A DNA stretch of 64,000 bases from Citrobacter tructae (GTDB taxonomy: Bacteria > Pseudomonadota > Gammaproteobacteria > Enterobacterales > Enterobacteriaceae): contig NZ_CP038469.1 in assembly GCF_004684345.1 (NCBI RefSeq), forward strand, positions 3,658,001 to 3,722,000, written 5' to 3'. Below are positions 32,835 to 41,910 of the stretch, piece after piece (within the stretch, counting starts at the first letter, position 1; the number at the start of each line of letters is the position of its first letter). The notes below the pieces were generated by a model. It made no database searches. It saw nothing but the letters and a program-made list of their open reading frames with translations, and was not told where the DNA came from. The translations under genes were made by a program, and so were the position numbers.

Positions 32835-35033
32835 CTATCCTTTACGCAACAACCGCAGCGCGTTGGCAGTCACCAGCACCGTCGCACCGGTATCTGCCAG
32901 CACCGCCAGCCACAATCCGGTGATCCCCAGCAGCGTGGTTATCAGGAAAATCCCCTTCAGACCCAGCGCAATGGCAATGTTTTGACGAATATTGGCATGG
33001 GTGGCGCGTGCCAGTTGGATCATTTGCACCAGACCGCGCAGGCGGTTATGGGTCAGGGCGGCGTCTGCCGTTTCCAGCGCGACGTCGGTGCCGCTTCCCA
33101 TTGCAATGCCGATGGTAGCCGCTTTCATTGCCGGTGCGTCGTTGATCCCGTCACCGACCATCGCCAGCGGCGACTGTTGGTTCAGGCTGGTGACCACCCG
33201 GACTTTATCTTCCGGTAGCAGGCCTGCTTTGAATTCCAGACCCAACTCACTGGCAATCGCTGCCGCTGCACGTGGGTTATCACCGGTCAGGATCACGCCT
33301 TTCACGCCCAACTGGTTAAGCTCGCTAATGGCACTAAGGGCATCGTCACGCAGCGTATCCTGTAAGGCCAGCACGCCGAGTACCACATCGTTGCGCAGCA
33401 CCAGTACCACCGTTTGCCCTGCGCTTTCGAGCTCGCTTATTCGCCCGGCAAAAGCTTCGGCAGGCTGTTTGCCCGCAGCACAAATCAGCACCTGCTCGCC
33501 GTTGACCTGTGCTTCGATGCCTGAGCCGACCAGCGCACGCTGTGCCTGAGCTGCCGGGATGGTCAATTCGCGGGTCTGTGCTTCGCGGACAATCGCCTGG
33601 GCCAGCGGGTGCGTGGCACCTTGCTCAACCGCCGCCGCCAGCGCCAGCAGTTCGGACTCGCTGATACCGCTCGCCGGATGAATAGCCGTTACGCGTGGCT
33701 TACCCACGGTCAGGGTACCGGTTTTATCGAATGCTACATGAGTCACTCTGCCCAGTTGTTCCAGCGCGGCACCACCTTTAATCAGCGCGCCACGGCGTGC
33801 TGCCGCCGCCAGCCCGGAGGTGATCGCCGCAGGTGTTGAGATAACCAATGCACACGGGCAACCAATAAGCAGCAGAGTCAGCCCTTTATAAATCCATTCC
33901 TGCCAGGAGGCGGCAAACAGCAGCGGTGGTACGAGAGTGACCAGCAGGGCGATCGCCATGATGGCCGGGGTGTAAATCCGACTAAAACGGTCAATAAATC
34001 GCTCAATGGGGGCTCGACGCTCTTCGGCTTCTTCAATCAGCTTCAGGATACGGTCAATGGCGCTGGCGCCTGGTTCAGACAGGACTTCAAGCGTGACGAG
34101 ACGGTCAACGCTGGTGGCACCCGCCGGGACTTTATCGCCCGTGGCGCGTTCGACCGGGATCGATTCGCCGGTCAGGGCGCTTTCATCAAAGCTGGCAAAG
34201 CCGGAGACCAGTTTGCCGTCGGCAGGTAGGCGCCCCCCTGCGGCCACTTCAATCATATCGCCTGGCTGGAGGGTGTTAATGGCAACCTCTTCGCGCTCGC
34301 CATTGCGCAGGCGGATCGCGGTTTCTGGTTTCAGCGCCATCAGCGCGCTGACCCCTTTGCGGGCGCGGCTGGCGGCCCATCCTTCCAGACGTTCGCCAAT
34401 TAAAAACAGCAGCAGCACCATCGCGGCTTCTGCCGTGGCACCAATAAACAGTGCGCCAATGGCGGCGACGCTCATCAGCGTTTCAATGGCAAAGTAGCTG
34501 CCGGTTTTCATCAGGCGCAGCGCCTGGCGGGCGATGGGATACAGCCCGACCAACGTGGTGGCGATAAACGCTATCTGACCAAAGGGATGATTGAACTGCT
34601 CCAGACCCCAGCTAATCGCCATCATGATGATCAACGAAATCAGCGGCAGATTTTCTTTAAAGCGTGACTCGGGGGCGGCTTCCGGCGCCAGCTCATCGCG
34701 CAGAGTGTAACCTGCCTTTTGCACTGCGTTTTCTATTTGCTGGCGGATATCGCTCCCGGCATCGACCACCAGTTTTTCGGTGGCGAACAGCACCTGGACC
34801 TGGTTTACGCCGCTGACCTGGCGGACGGCATTTTCAACTTTACGCGCGCAGGCGGCGCAATCCATGCCTGATACTTTCCAGGTATAGCGAGTGCCGTCCA
34901 CGGTCTCGGAAACGGGCGCGGGCGTTGAGCAACTGCCTTCACAGCAGCAGTCATCAACCTTTTGCGGCGCAGGAGCAAGCTTGAATGCAGAAAATTGTGG
35001 GGCTTTTTTGCCATCAGTATCAGGCGTCGACAT
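32835..35033 (-). CDS. zntA: Zinc/cadmium/lead-exporting P-type ATPase ZntA
   Basis: This 732-residue P1B-type ATPase is identical in length to E. coli ZntA. An N-terminal cysteine-rich patch CCCEGSC (about 29-35) and a metal-binding domain with GMDCAAC (about 56-62) precede eight membrane helices. The transport motif is CPC near 392-394, the phosphorylation loop DKTGT near 436 and the hinge GDGINDAPA near 628. It pumps Zn, Cd and Pb out of the cytoplasm. The start at 35033 is set by homology and by CCGGAGGATGCC immediately upstream. It is activated by ZntR through the promoter at 35071-35102. Confidence 0.97.
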   Translation of the reverse strand: MSTPDTDGKKAPQFSAFKLAPAPQKVDDCCCEGSCSTPAPVSETVDGTRYTWKVSGMDCAACARKVENAVRQVSGVNQVQVLFATEKLVVDAGSDIRQQIENAVQKAGYTLRDELAPEAAPESRFKENLPLISLIIMMAISWGLEQFNHPFGQIAFIATTLVGLYPIARQALRLMKTGSYFAIETLMSVAAIGALFIGATAEAAMVLLLFLIGERLEGWAASRARKGVSALMALKPETAIRLRNGEREEVAINTLQPGDMIEVAAGGRLPADGKLVSGFASFDESALTGESIPVERATGDKVPAGATSVDRLVTLEVLSEPGASAIDRILKLIEEAEERRAPIERFIDRFSRIYTPAIMAIALLVTLVPPLLFAASWQEWIYKGLTLLLIGCPCALVISTPAAITSGLAAAARRGALIKGGAALEQLGRVTHVAFDKTGTLTVGKPRVTAIHPASGISESELLALAAAVEQGATHPLAQAIVREAQTRELTIPAAQAQRALVGSGIEAQVNGEQVLICAAGKQPAEAFAGRISELESAGQTVVLVLRNDVVLGVLALQDTLRDDALSAISELNQLGVKGVILTGDNPRAAAAIASELGLEFKAGLLPEDKVRVVTSLNQQSPLAMVGDGINDAPAMKAATIGIAMGSGTDVALETADAALTHNRLRGLVQMIQLARATHANIRQNIAIALGLKGIFLITTLLGITGLWLAVLADTGATVLVTANALRLLRKG

Positions 35034-35070
35034 GGCATCCTCCGGTTGATAATCATTTCGTATTAACCGG

Positions 35071-35102
35071 AGGATACACTCTGGAGTAGACTCCAGAGTC
35101 AA
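35071..35102 (-). promoter_or_regulatory. zntA promoter with ZntR operator
   Basis: On the minus strand, -35 TTGACT and -10 TATCCT are separated by 20 bases, the long spacer typical of MerR-family control. The spacer overlaps the near-perfect dyad ACTCTGGAGTAGACTCCAGAGT (22 bases, split here as ACTCTGGAGT-AG-ACTCCAGAGT) at 35078-35099, equivalent to the E. coli ZntR site. Confidence 0.93.
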
Positions 35103-35108
35103 GCGTTT

Positions 35109-35735
35109 TTAAAGATACAGCGAACGCACAATCAGGAAATGGCCCGCGAAGTAGCAGGCGGCGGCAATCGCGTTATCGGCGCGGAAGCGGTAACGATAAT
35201 GACTGCCCAGCCAGACAATATTGCCGATGAACAGCAATGAGGCCCCCATAAATGCCGATAGCGCCGGGCTGGTTGGGCGGAAGAACCACAGTTCGCCTGC
35301 CATCCAGACCATCATCAGGGTGATGCCGATAAAGGTGCATATGGCGACGCGCAGTTCTTCCAGTCGCGTCCAGATTACGGCGATCAGCAGGGTACCCAAC
35401 ACCAGCAGCACCAGCGGCAGAGGCCAGAAGAACGACATCGTCATTTGGCTGGCGAAGTAGATGGTATAGAGCAAATGCGACAGGAAAAACGCGCCCACGG
35501 CGTACAGCAGGCGTTGACGCGGCAACAGCGTCAGCGCATCGCCGAGCAGAGAGGCAAGCAGACCGGCCAGCACCAGATAGCTGATGGCGTTAAACATTGG
35601 TGCCTGCCAGGCCAGCAGCAGCAGGAGTAATAACGTCAGGGGTTTAAAGACCCAGCGTTGCCAGACGGGGCCACGATAGGATGCATCCACAAACAGCCAA
35701 GCGGAAAGACAGACAGCGATAAACGACCAAAGCAT
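35109..35735 (-). CDS. yhhN: YhhN/TMEM86-family membrane protein
   Basis: This 208-residue polytopic membrane protein with seven or eight helices is the same length as E. coli YhhN. The family (PF07947) includes mammalian TMEM86B, a lysoplasmalogenase that cleaves the vinyl-ether bond of lysoplasmalogens. Whether the bacterial protein has this activity in enterobacteria, which lack plasmalogens, is open. It lies upstream of the zntA promoter on the same strand and diverges from yhhM. Confidence 0.9.
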   Translation of the reverse strand: MLWSFIAVCLSAWLFVDASYRGPVWQRWVFKPLTLLLLLLLAWQAPMFNAISYLVLAGLLASLLGDALTLLPRQRLLYAVGAFFLSHLLYTIYFASQMTMSFFWPLPLVLLVLGTLLIAVIWTRLEELRVAICTFIGITLMMVWMAGELWFFRPTSPALSAFMGASLLFIGNIVWLGSHYRYRFRADNAIAAACYFAGHFLIVRSLYL

Positions 35736-35876
35736 CTTAGTTCCTTGAATTCGTTATTTTTTCGTAAGCGGGATGCCTACGGCTCTTCTGTCCAGTGTAG
35801 AGGCCGATACCGCCAGATGACAACACCATAACAGGCAGGGTATGCTTATTTCCGCATTTTCTGATGGGTTAATAAG

Positions 35877-36236
35877 ATGAGTAAGCCGCCACTTTTTTTC
35901 ATTGTTATCATTGCATTAATCGTTGTCGCCGCGTCGTTTCGCTTTGTCCAGCAGCGACGGGAAAAAGCAGATAATGATGCCGCGCCGCTGATGCAAAAGC
36001 AGGTTGTGGTGAGTAATAAACGGGAAAAACCACTTAATGACAGACGTTCGCGTCAGCAGGAAGTCACCCCGGCAGGTACCAGCATGCGTTATGAAGCGAG
36101 CTTTAAGCCGCAAAGCGGGGGAATGGAGCAGACGTTTCGCCTGGATGCGCAGCAGTACCATGCGCTAACGGTCGGCGATAAAGGCACGCTGAGTTACAGA
36201 GGGTCGCGTTTTGAGGGATTTAGCGCGCAACCATAG
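35877..36236 (+). CDS. yhhM: YhhM, DUF2500 membrane-anchored protein
   Basis: This 119-residue protein has one N-terminal membrane helix (about residues 5-22), a basic stretch and a small soluble beta-rich domain ending GTLSYRGSRFEGF. It matches the E. coli YhhM length. The function is unknown. The start follows a weak ribosome site. A REP palindrome lies between it and the convergent yhhL. Confidence 0.88.
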   Translation: MSKPPLFFIVIIALIVVAASFRFVQQRREKADNDAAPLMQKQVVVSNKREKPLNDRRSRQQEVTPAGTSMRYEASFKPQSGGMEQTFRLDAQQYHALTVGDKGTLSYRGSRFEGFSAQP

Positions 36237-36242
36237 ATGAGT

Positions 36243-36274
36243 AGGCCGGAAATGGCGTCAGCCGCCATCCGGCA
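36243..36274. repeat. REP element between yhhM and yhhL
   Basis: GCCGGAAATGGCG...CGCCATCCGGC forms an imperfect REP palindrome between convergent genes. Confidence 0.8.
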
Positions 36275-36280
36275 TCACGG

Positions 36281-36556
36281 TTACTTCTTCAACTGATCCT
36301 TAATTTTCTTCTGCCAGACCAGCAACTCAAATACGCCGAACAGAAAAATACGCACTTTCTCGCCGGTGGTCATCTGTGGTCCGTCTTTCGGCATGGTTGA
36401 TTTCAGCAGCGCTAACTGCATGCCGTGCATCAGCACCATAAACACTAGCGCCACGTTAACGAATATATTGAGCGGGCGCGGAAAGGGCTGAAAAAGATTG
36501 AGCAGTAAAAATGCCCAGACGCACAGCATCAGCAAGCGTCCCAGATTAATCAGCAT
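36281..36556 (-). CDS. yhhL: YhhL, DUF1145 small membrane protein
   Basis: This 91-residue protein has two hydrophobic segments (about 7-25 and 30-48) and a lysine-rich C-terminus. It matches E. coli YhhL (DUF1145). The ATG at 36556 lies 11 bases inside the 3' end of rsmD and follows AAGGAGAACGCC, so the two genes are translationally linked. The same frame stays open further upstream, but only because it runs through rsmD. The function is unknown. Confidence 0.9.
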   Translation of the reverse strand: MLINLGRLLMLCVWAFLLLNLFQPFPRPLNIFVNVALVFMVLMHGMQLALLKSTMPKDGPQMTTGEKVRIFLFGVFELLVWQKKIKDQLKK

Positions 36557-37142
36557 GGCGTTCTCCTTGTGCTTCACGTTGATACAGGCGATAGGCGACC
36601 TGGCCTGCCACTTTTTCGCGGTACAACGACCAGTTAACCGGAACCGGCGGCAGGCCGTTTTCGACTTCGCTCTCAACGTAAATATACGCCTCGTTTGCCA
36701 GCCAGCCATTCGTTTCCAGAAGAGTTAATGTTTCTTCCAGTAATCCTTTACGAAATGGCGGATCGACAAACACCACATTATGCGGTGTACCTGCCTGAGC
36801 CAGAAACGCCAGCGTATTGGTGTTGACGACGCGGGCGTGATTTGCCTTCAGCGTGACGAGATTTTTTTGTAGCTGCTGAGACACCGCCCGATCCATTTCC
36901 AGCAGCGTTGCGCCTGCCGCATAACGGGAGAGTGCTTCCAGCCCCAACGCACCGCTGCCGGCAAAGCAGTCGAGGCAGTGGGCATCGACCATCACCGGGG
37001 CCAGCCAGTTAAAGAGCGTTTCGCGGACACGGTCGGTGGTTGGTCGCAGACCTTGGCTGTCCGGAACCGGGAGTTTACGGCCGCGCCATTGCCCGCCAAT
37101 AATGCGGATCTGGCCGCTGCCTGAGTGATTCGGTTTTTTCAT
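36546..37142 (-). CDS. rsmD: 16S rRNA (guanine-966-N2)-methyltransferase RsmD
   Basis: This 198-residue SAM-dependent methyltransferase has a RIIGGQWRGRKLPVP start, the SAM-site motif LDCFAGSGALGLEALSRYA at about 58-76, and the catalytic DPPF at about 125-128 (FVDPPFRKG). It methylates N2 of G966 in 16S rRNA. It diverges from ftsY, as in E. coli, and overlaps yhhL downstream. Confidence 0.96.
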   Translation of the reverse strand: MKKPNHSGSGQIRIIGGQWRGRKLPVPDSQGLRPTTDRVRETLFNWLAPVMVDAHCLDCFAGSGALGLEALSRYAAGATLLEMDRAVSQQLQKNLVTLKANHARVVNTNTLAFLAQAGTPHNVVFVDPPFRKGLLEETLTLLETNGWLANEAYIYVESEVENGLPPVPVNWSLYREKVAGQVAYRLYQREAQGERHAD

Positions 37143-37292
37143 TTCAATTATTGCTCAATCCGCCTATAGCATGTCATTCCAGGCGGTGATGTGAGTTAAG
37201 TTAAGTGATAGACTATTTCATCATTTTTTTAGCTGCTATGTACATAGCGTTGACGCTGTGCCATGAAGCAACAGCGGGGAGTGTAGTCGCAA

Positions 37293-38798
37293 ATGGCGAA
37301 AGAGAAAAAACGTGGCTTTTTTTCCTGGCTGGGCTTTGGTCAAAAAGAGCAGGCACCGGAAAACGAGACAGAACTAAAAAACGAAGAACAACAACCGGTT
37401 GCTGAAGAAACAGCCGTCGTTGAGGAACAGCCGCGCGTACAGGAAACCCATAGCGAAGCAGAAACGGAAGCCTTTGCTGCCGAAGTCGTGGAAGTCACTG
37501 AACAGGTTGCGGAAATCGAAAAACTGCAGCCTGAGCCGGAACCTGTTGCCGAGCAACCGCAGCCGGAAGTTGAGCCGGTTGTTGACGTTCCCGCGCCAGC
37601 GGCGGTTATCGAACACGAAGAATTACCGTTGCCGGAAGAGGTGAAAGCCGAAGAAATTTCTGCTCAAGAGTGGCAGGCCGAAGCGGAAACCGTTGAAATT
37701 GTTGAAGCAGTTGAAGAAGAAGCGGAAAACGAACCGCAACTGACCGACGAAGAGCTGGAAGCGCAGGCGCTGGCTGCCGAGGCTGCTGAAGAAGCCGTCA
37801 TGGTTGTGCCGGTAGAAGAACCTGCTGTAGAAGAGTCGGCAGAAGAAGAGGTGGTTCAGGAGCAGGAAAAACCGACCAAAGAAGGTTTCTTTGCGCGCCT
37901 GAAACGCAGCCTGCTGAAAACCAAAGAAAATCTCGGTTCCGGATTTATCAGTCTGTTCCGCGGTAAAAAGATCGACGATGATCTGTTTGAAGAGCTGGAA
38001 GAACAGCTGCTGATCGCCGATGTCGGTGTGGAAACTACCCGTAAGATCATTGCGAACCTGACAGAAGGTGCCAGCCGCAAGCAGCTCAAAGATGCAGAAG
38101 CGTTGTATGGTCTGCTGAAAGATGAAATGGGCGAGATTCTGGCGAAGGTTGATGAACCGCTGAATGTTGATGGCAAGACGCCATTTGTTATCTTAATGGT
38201 TGGCGTCAACGGCGTGGGAAAAACCACCACCATCGGCAAGCTGGCGCGTCAGTTCGAGCAGCAGGGTAAATCGGTGATGCTGGCGGCGGGCGATACCTTC
38301 CGTGCGGCGGCGGTCGAGCAGCTGCAGGTCTGGGGTCAGCGTAACAATATCCCGGTGATTGCTCAGCATACCGGCGCGGATTCCGCGTCTGTTATCTTTG
38401 ATGCCATCCAGGCGGCGAAGGCGCGTAACGTTGACGTGTTGATCGCTGATACCGCAGGTCGTTTGCAGAACAAAGCGCACCTGATGGAAGAATTGAAAAA
38501 AATCGTTCGTGTGATGAAGAAGCTCGACGTTGATGCACCGCATGAAGTTATGCTGACTATCGATGCCAGTACCGGGCAGAATGCCATAAGCCAGGCCAAA
38601 CTGTTCCATGAAGCGGTAGGCATAACCGGTATCACCCTGACCAAGCTGGACGGTACGGCGAAAGGTGGGGTTATCTTCTCGGTTGCCGACCAGTTTGGCA
38701 TCCCTATCCGTTATATCGGTGTGGGCGAACGTATCGAGGATTTACGTCCGTTTAAAGCGGACGATTTTATAGAGGCACTTTTTGCCCGAGAGGATTAA
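37293..38798 (+). CDS. ftsY: Signal recognition particle receptor FtsY
   Basis: This 501-residue SRP receptor has a long acidic A domain (about residues 20-195, rich in Glu, Val and Ala), which is poorly conserved. The N domain follows from about 200, then the GTPase G domain with G1 GVNGVGKTT from residue 304, DTAGR (G3) and TKLDG (G4). The N-terminal lysine-rich patch binds lipid. FtsY docks ribosome-SRP complexes at the Sec translocon. It is the first gene of ftsYEX, with ftsE starting 2 bases after its stop. A GGGGAGTGTAGTCGCAA leader precedes the ATG. Confidence 0.97.
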   Translation: MAKEKKRGFFSWLGFGQKEQAPENETELKNEEQQPVAEETAVVEEQPRVQETHSEAETEAFAAEVVEVTEQVAEIEKLQPEPEPVAEQPQPEVEPVVDVPAPAAVIEHEELPLPEEVKAEEISAQEWQAEAETVEIVEAVEEEAENEPQLTDEELEAQALAAEAAEEAVMVVPVEEPAVEESAEEEVVQEQEKPTKEGFFARLKRSLLKTKENLGSGFISLFRGKKIDDDLFEELEEQLLIADVGVETTRKIIANLTEGASRKQLKDAEALYGLLKDEMGEILAKVDEPLNVDGKTPFVILMVGVNGVGKTTTIGKLARQFEQQGKSVMLAAGDTFRAAAVEQLQVWGQRNNIPVIAQHTGADSASVIFDAIQAAKARNVDVLIADTAGRLQNKAHLMEELKKIVRVMKKLDVDAPHEVMLTIDASTGQNAISQAKLFHEAVGITGITLTKLDGTAKGGVIFSVADQFGIPIRYIGVGERIEDLRPFKADDFIEALFARED

Positions 38799-38800
38799 CA

Positions 38801-39469
38801 ATGATTCGCTTTGAACATGTCAGCAAGGCCTATCTCGGTGGGAGACAAGCGCTGCAGGGGGTCACATTCCATATGCAGCCTGGCGAGATGGCGTTTCTGA
38901 CCGGCCACTCCGGTGCGGGTAAAAGTACCCTGCTGAAGCTGATCTGTGGGATCGAACGACCCAGCGCCGGGAAAATCTACTTCAGCGGGCATGACATCAG
39001 CCGTTTGAAAAACCGTGAAGTGCCGTTTCTGCGCCGCCAGATCGGGATGATTTTTCAGGATCACCATCTACTGATGGATCGGACCGTTTTTGACAACGTG
39101 GCGATCCCGCTGATTATCGCGGGCGCCAGCGGAGACGATATTCGTCGCCGCGTGTCAGCGGCACTGGACAAGGTCGGGCTGCTGGACAAAGCGAAGAACT
39201 TCCCGATTCAACTCTCCGGCGGTGAACAACAGCGCGTGGGGATTGCCCGTGCGGTGGTGAATAAGCCTGCGGTTCTGCTGGCGGATGAACCGACCGGGAA
39301 CCTTGATGACGCGTTGTCAGAAGGGATCTTGCGCTTGTTCGAAGAGTTTAACCGCGTCGGGGTCACGGTATTAATGGCGACGCACGACATTGGGCTGATC
39401 TCCCGTCGTTCCTATCGCCAGATGGTCCTGAGCGACGGACATCTGCATGGAGGCCTGGCGCATGAATAG
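38801..39469 (+). CDS. ftsE: Cell division ATP-binding protein FtsE
   Basis: This 222-residue ABC ATPase has Walker A GHSGAGKST at about 36-44, signature LSGGEQQR near 137, Walker B VLLADEPTG near 159 and an H-loop ATHDI. With FtsX it forms a divisome-bound complex that activates amidases through EnvC to split septal peptidoglycan. It overlaps ftsX by 8 bases. Confidence 0.97.
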   Translation: MIRFEHVSKAYLGGRQALQGVTFHMQPGEMAFLTGHSGAGKSTLLKLICGIERPSAGKIYFSGHDISRLKNREVPFLRRQIGMIFQDHHLLMDRTVFDNVAIPLIIAGASGDDIRRRVSAALDKVGLLDKAKNFPIQLSGGEQQRVGIARAVVNKPAVLLADEPTGNLDDALSEGILRLFEEFNRVGVTVLMATHDIGLISRRSYRQMVLSDGHLHGGLAHE

Positions 39470-40520
39470 ACGTGACGCTATTAATCAAATCAAACAGTTC
39501 GGTGGTCGGCTGGATCGTTTTCGTAAATCGGGCGGTGCACCGGGTGACGGTGGGCGGAACGCGCCGAAACGCGCGAAATCCTCGCCAAAGCCGAACTCGC
39601 GTAAAACCAATGTCTTTAACGAGCAGGTACGCTATGCGTTCCAGGGCGCGTTACAGGATCTGAAAAGCAAGCCGCTGGCGACATTCCTGACGGTGATGGT
39701 GATCGCCATCTCCCTGACGCTGCCAAGCGTGTGTTACATGGTTTATAAGAACGTAAACCAGGCGGCAAGCCAATATTATCCGTCCCCGCAGATCACCGTG
39801 TATTTGCAGAAAACTCTGGATGATGATGCGGCGGCGCGGGTGGTAGGCCAATTGCAGGCAGAGCAGGGCGTGGAGAAAGTGAATTATCTTTCCCGCGACG
39901 ATGCGTTGGGTGAATTCCGTAACTGGTCTGGTTTTGGTGGCGCGCTGGATATGCTGGAAGAGAACCCGCTTCCGGCTGTGGCGGTGGTTATCCCAAAATT
40001 GGATTTCCAGGGAACGGAATCGCTCAACACGCTGCGTGACCGTGTTGCACAAATTAATGGTATTGATGAAGTGCGCATGGATGACAGTTGGTTTGCACGA
40101 CTGGCATCGCTGACAGGCCTGGTGGGGCGTGTGTCAGCGATGATTGGCGTACTAATGGTGGCAGCCGTCTTCCTGGTCATCGGCAACAGCGTACGGCTGA
40201 GCATTTTTGCCCGTCGCGATACCATTAACGTGCAGAAACTGATTGGTGCAACGGATGGGTTTATCCTGCGACCGTTCCTCTACGGCGGGGCGCTGCTCGG
40301 CTTTTCGGGCGCTTTTCTGTCACTAATTTTGTCAGAAATTTTGGTGATGCGCTTGTCGTCAGCGGTCACCGAAGTGGCGCAGGTTTTTGGAACCAAGTTT
40401 GATATCAACGGGTTATCATTTGACGAATGCCTGCTGCTCCTGCTGGTGTGCTCAATGATTGGCTGGGTGGCAGCCTGGCTTGCCACTATTCAACATTTAC
40501 GCCACTTTACCCCTGATTAA
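39462..40520 (+). CDS. ftsX: Cell division membrane protein FtsX
   Basis: This 352-residue membrane partner of FtsE has a basic cytoplasmic N-terminus, a first helix near 75-95, a large periplasmic domain (about 97-220) that binds EnvC, and three further helices. The ATG at 39462 is chosen over the earlier in-frame 39447 because it gives the exact E. coli length. It overlaps the ftsE stop by 8 bases. The rpoH promoters lie directly downstream. Confidence 0.96.
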   Translation: MNRRDAINQIKQFGGRLDRFRKSGGAPGDGGRNAPKRAKSSPKPNSRKTNVFNEQVRYAFQGALQDLKSKPLATFLTVMVIAISLTLPSVCYMVYKNVNQAASQYYPSPQITVYLQKTLDDDAAARVVGQLQAEQGVEKVNYLSRDDALGEFRNWSGFGGALDMLEENPLPAVAVVIPKLDFQGTESLNTLRDRVAQINGIDEVRMDDSWFARLASLTGLVGRVSAMIGVLMVAAVFLVIGNSVRLSIFARRDTINVQKLIGATDGFILRPFLYGGALLGFSGAFLSLILSEILVMRLSSAVTEVAQVFGTKFDINGLSFDECLLLLLVCSMIGWVAAWLATIQHLRHFTPD

Positions 40521-40528
40521 AAAATCTC

Positions 40529-40537
40529 TGGTATAAT
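40529..40537 (+). promoter_or_regulatory. rpoH upstream sigma-70 promoter (extended -10)
   Basis: TGGTATAAT is an extended -10 with a perfect hexamer, just after the ftsX stop, in the place of the E. coli rpoH P1 promoter. No strong -35 is visible, as expected for extended -10 promoters. Confidence 0.65.
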
Positions 40538-40540
40538 CTT

Positions 40541-40571
40541 TCCCTGCACTGAATAGTTCGCTCTGCAGGGA
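40541..40571 (+). other. Hairpin in the ftsX-rpoH intergenic region
   Basis: TCCCTGCA (40541-40548) and TGCAGGGA (40564-40571) form a perfect 8 bp stem around a 15-base loop, with no U tract. It may protect the ftsX mRNA 3' end or shape the long rpoH leader. Confidence 0.5.
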
Positions 40572-40648
40572 AAGAGTCCCTGTTGCCTCTTTCCGGCGTA
40601 TTCATCGTGATGTCACATTTTGTGCGTAATGTATACACAATACGACAT

Positions 40649-40678
40649 GGAACTTGTGGATAAAATCACTGTCTGATA
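40649..40678 (+). promoter_or_regulatory. rpoH sigma-E promoter (P3)
   Basis: GGAACTT (40649-40655), a 16-base spacer and TCTGATA (40672-40678) match the RpoE consensus and the E. coli rpoH P3 promoter. The promoter lets envelope or extreme heat stress raise sigma-32 synthesis. Confidence 0.85.
40654..40663 (+). promoter_or_regulatory. DnaA box in the rpoH promoter
   Basis: TTGTGGATAA is a consensus DnaA box, within the spacer of the sigma-E promoter. DnaA repression of rpoH is known in E. coli. Confidence 0.7.
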
Positions 40679-40775
40679 AAAGATTGAATGATATTCTCGT
40701 TGCTCATAAGCTCTGGCATGGTTGTTGCTATTGGTTTTTGCCAACGCGCCAGATGATAAGATTGAGAGGATTTGA

Positions 40776-41630
40776 ATGACCAAAGAAATGCAAACTTTAG
40801 CTTTAGCCCCTGTTGGTAACCTGGAGTCTTACATCCGGGCTGCGAACGCGTGGCCGATGTTGTCGGCTGACGAGGAGCGGGCACTTGCTGAAAAGCTGCA
40901 TTACCAGGGCGATCTGGAAGCAGCTAAAACGCTGATCCTGTCTCACCTGCGCTTTGTTGTTCATGTTGCTCGTAACTACGCGGGCTATGGCCTGCCGCAG
41001 GCGGATCTGATTCAGGAAGGTAATATCGGCCTGATGAAAGCCGTGCGCCGTTTCAACCCGGAAGTGGGTGTGCGCCTGGTTTCTTTCGCCGTGCACTGGA
41101 TCAAAGCTGAGATCCACGAATACGTTCTGCGTAACTGGCGTATCGTCAAAGTCGCGACCACCAAAGCACAGCGTAAGCTGTTCTTTAACCTGCGTAAAAC
41201 CAAGCAGCGTCTGGGCTGGTTCAACCAGGATGAAGTTGAAATGGTCGCTCGCGAGTTGGGAGTTTCCAGCAAAGACGTGCGAGAAATGGAATCCCGCATG
41301 GCGGCGCAGGACATGACGTTCGACATGTCTTCGGACGACGAGTCCGACAGCCAGCCGATGGCACCGGTGCTTTATCTGCAGGATAAATCGTCTAACTTTG
41401 CTGACGGCATTGAAGATGATAACTGGGAAGAGCAGGCGGCGAACAAATTGACTCACGCGATGGAAGGTCTGGACGAACGTAGCCAGGACATCATCCGCGC
41501 CCGTTGGCTGGATGAAGACAACAAGTCGACATTGCAGGAACTGGCCGATCGCTACGGTGTTTCAGCTGAACGTGTACGTCAGCTTGAAAAGAACGCCATG
41601 AAAAAGCTGCGCGCGGCAATCGAAGCGTAA
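40776..41630 (+). CDS. rpoH: Heat-shock sigma factor RpoH (sigma-32)
   Basis: This 284-residue sigma factor is the same length as E. coli RpoH. Conserved region 2 (GLPQADLIQEGNIGLMKAVRR) and the RpoH box QRKLFFNLRKTKQ at about 132-144 are present, as is region 4 with a helix-turn-helix near the C-terminus (LQELADRYGVSAERVRQLE). It directs RNA polymerase to chaperone and protease genes. Its start region is known to fold as a thermosensor in E. coli. GAGAGGATTTGA precedes the ATG. A terminator follows at 41655-41686. Confidence 0.98.
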   Translation: MTKEMQTLALAPVGNLESYIRAANAWPMLSADEERALAEKLHYQGDLEAAKTLILSHLRFVVHVARNYAGYGLPQADLIQEGNIGLMKAVRRFNPEVGVRLVSFAVHWIKAEIHEYVLRNWRIVKVATTKAQRKLFFNLRKTKQRLGWFNQDEVEMVARELGVSSKDVREMESRMAAQDMTFDMSSDDESDSQPMAPVLYLQDKSSNFADGIEDDNWEEQAANKLTHAMEGLDERSQDIIRARWLDEDNKSTLQELADRYGVSAERVRQLEKNAMKKLRAAIEA

Positions 41631-41654
41631 TCTTCCAGTCAATCTGGACACGTG

Positions 41655-41686
41655 AAAAACCCTGGATGCAAATCCGGGGTTTTTTG
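41655..41686 (+). terminator. Intrinsic terminator of rpoH
   Basis: Stem AAAAACCCTGGAT, loop GCAA, stem ATCCGGGGTTTTT, then TGTTTTT. It is a strong GC-core hairpin with a U tract 25 bases after the stop codon. Confidence 0.93.
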
Positions 41687-41802
41687 TTTTTATCTCTCCC
41701 CTCCATTCTGGCATCACGCCCTGTGTTTTCCTCTTTTTGTCATAAACTTGTTATTCGGATGTCAAATTAGCTATTCCAAAATAATAAAAATCGGGTATGT
41801 TT

Positions 41803-41817
41803 TAGCAGAGTATGCTG
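41803..41817 (+). promoter_or_regulatory. Candidate Lrp site upstream of livJ
   Basis: TAGCAGAGTATGCTG matches the Lrp consensus YAGHAWATTWTDCTR at 13 of 15 positions and lies within a perfect dyad (TTTAGCAG/CTGCTAAA, 41801-41822). E. coli livJ is controlled by Lrp and leucine. Confidence 0.55.
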
Positions 41818-41910
41818 CTAAAGCACGGGTGGCTATCCAATAATCGAAATAAAGTGCTGAACAACAACATCACAATACACGTAATAACCACAATAATGGG
41901 GATTGTCAGG

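Noticed and set aside
32649..33218. 189-codon frame spanning the end of tusA, the REP element and the end of zntA
   Set aside because: It runs through two certain genes and a REP palindrome; no initiation signal.
36557..36709. N-terminal extension of yhhL
   Set aside because: This is the rsmD coding region read in another frame; the ATG at 36556 gives the family length.
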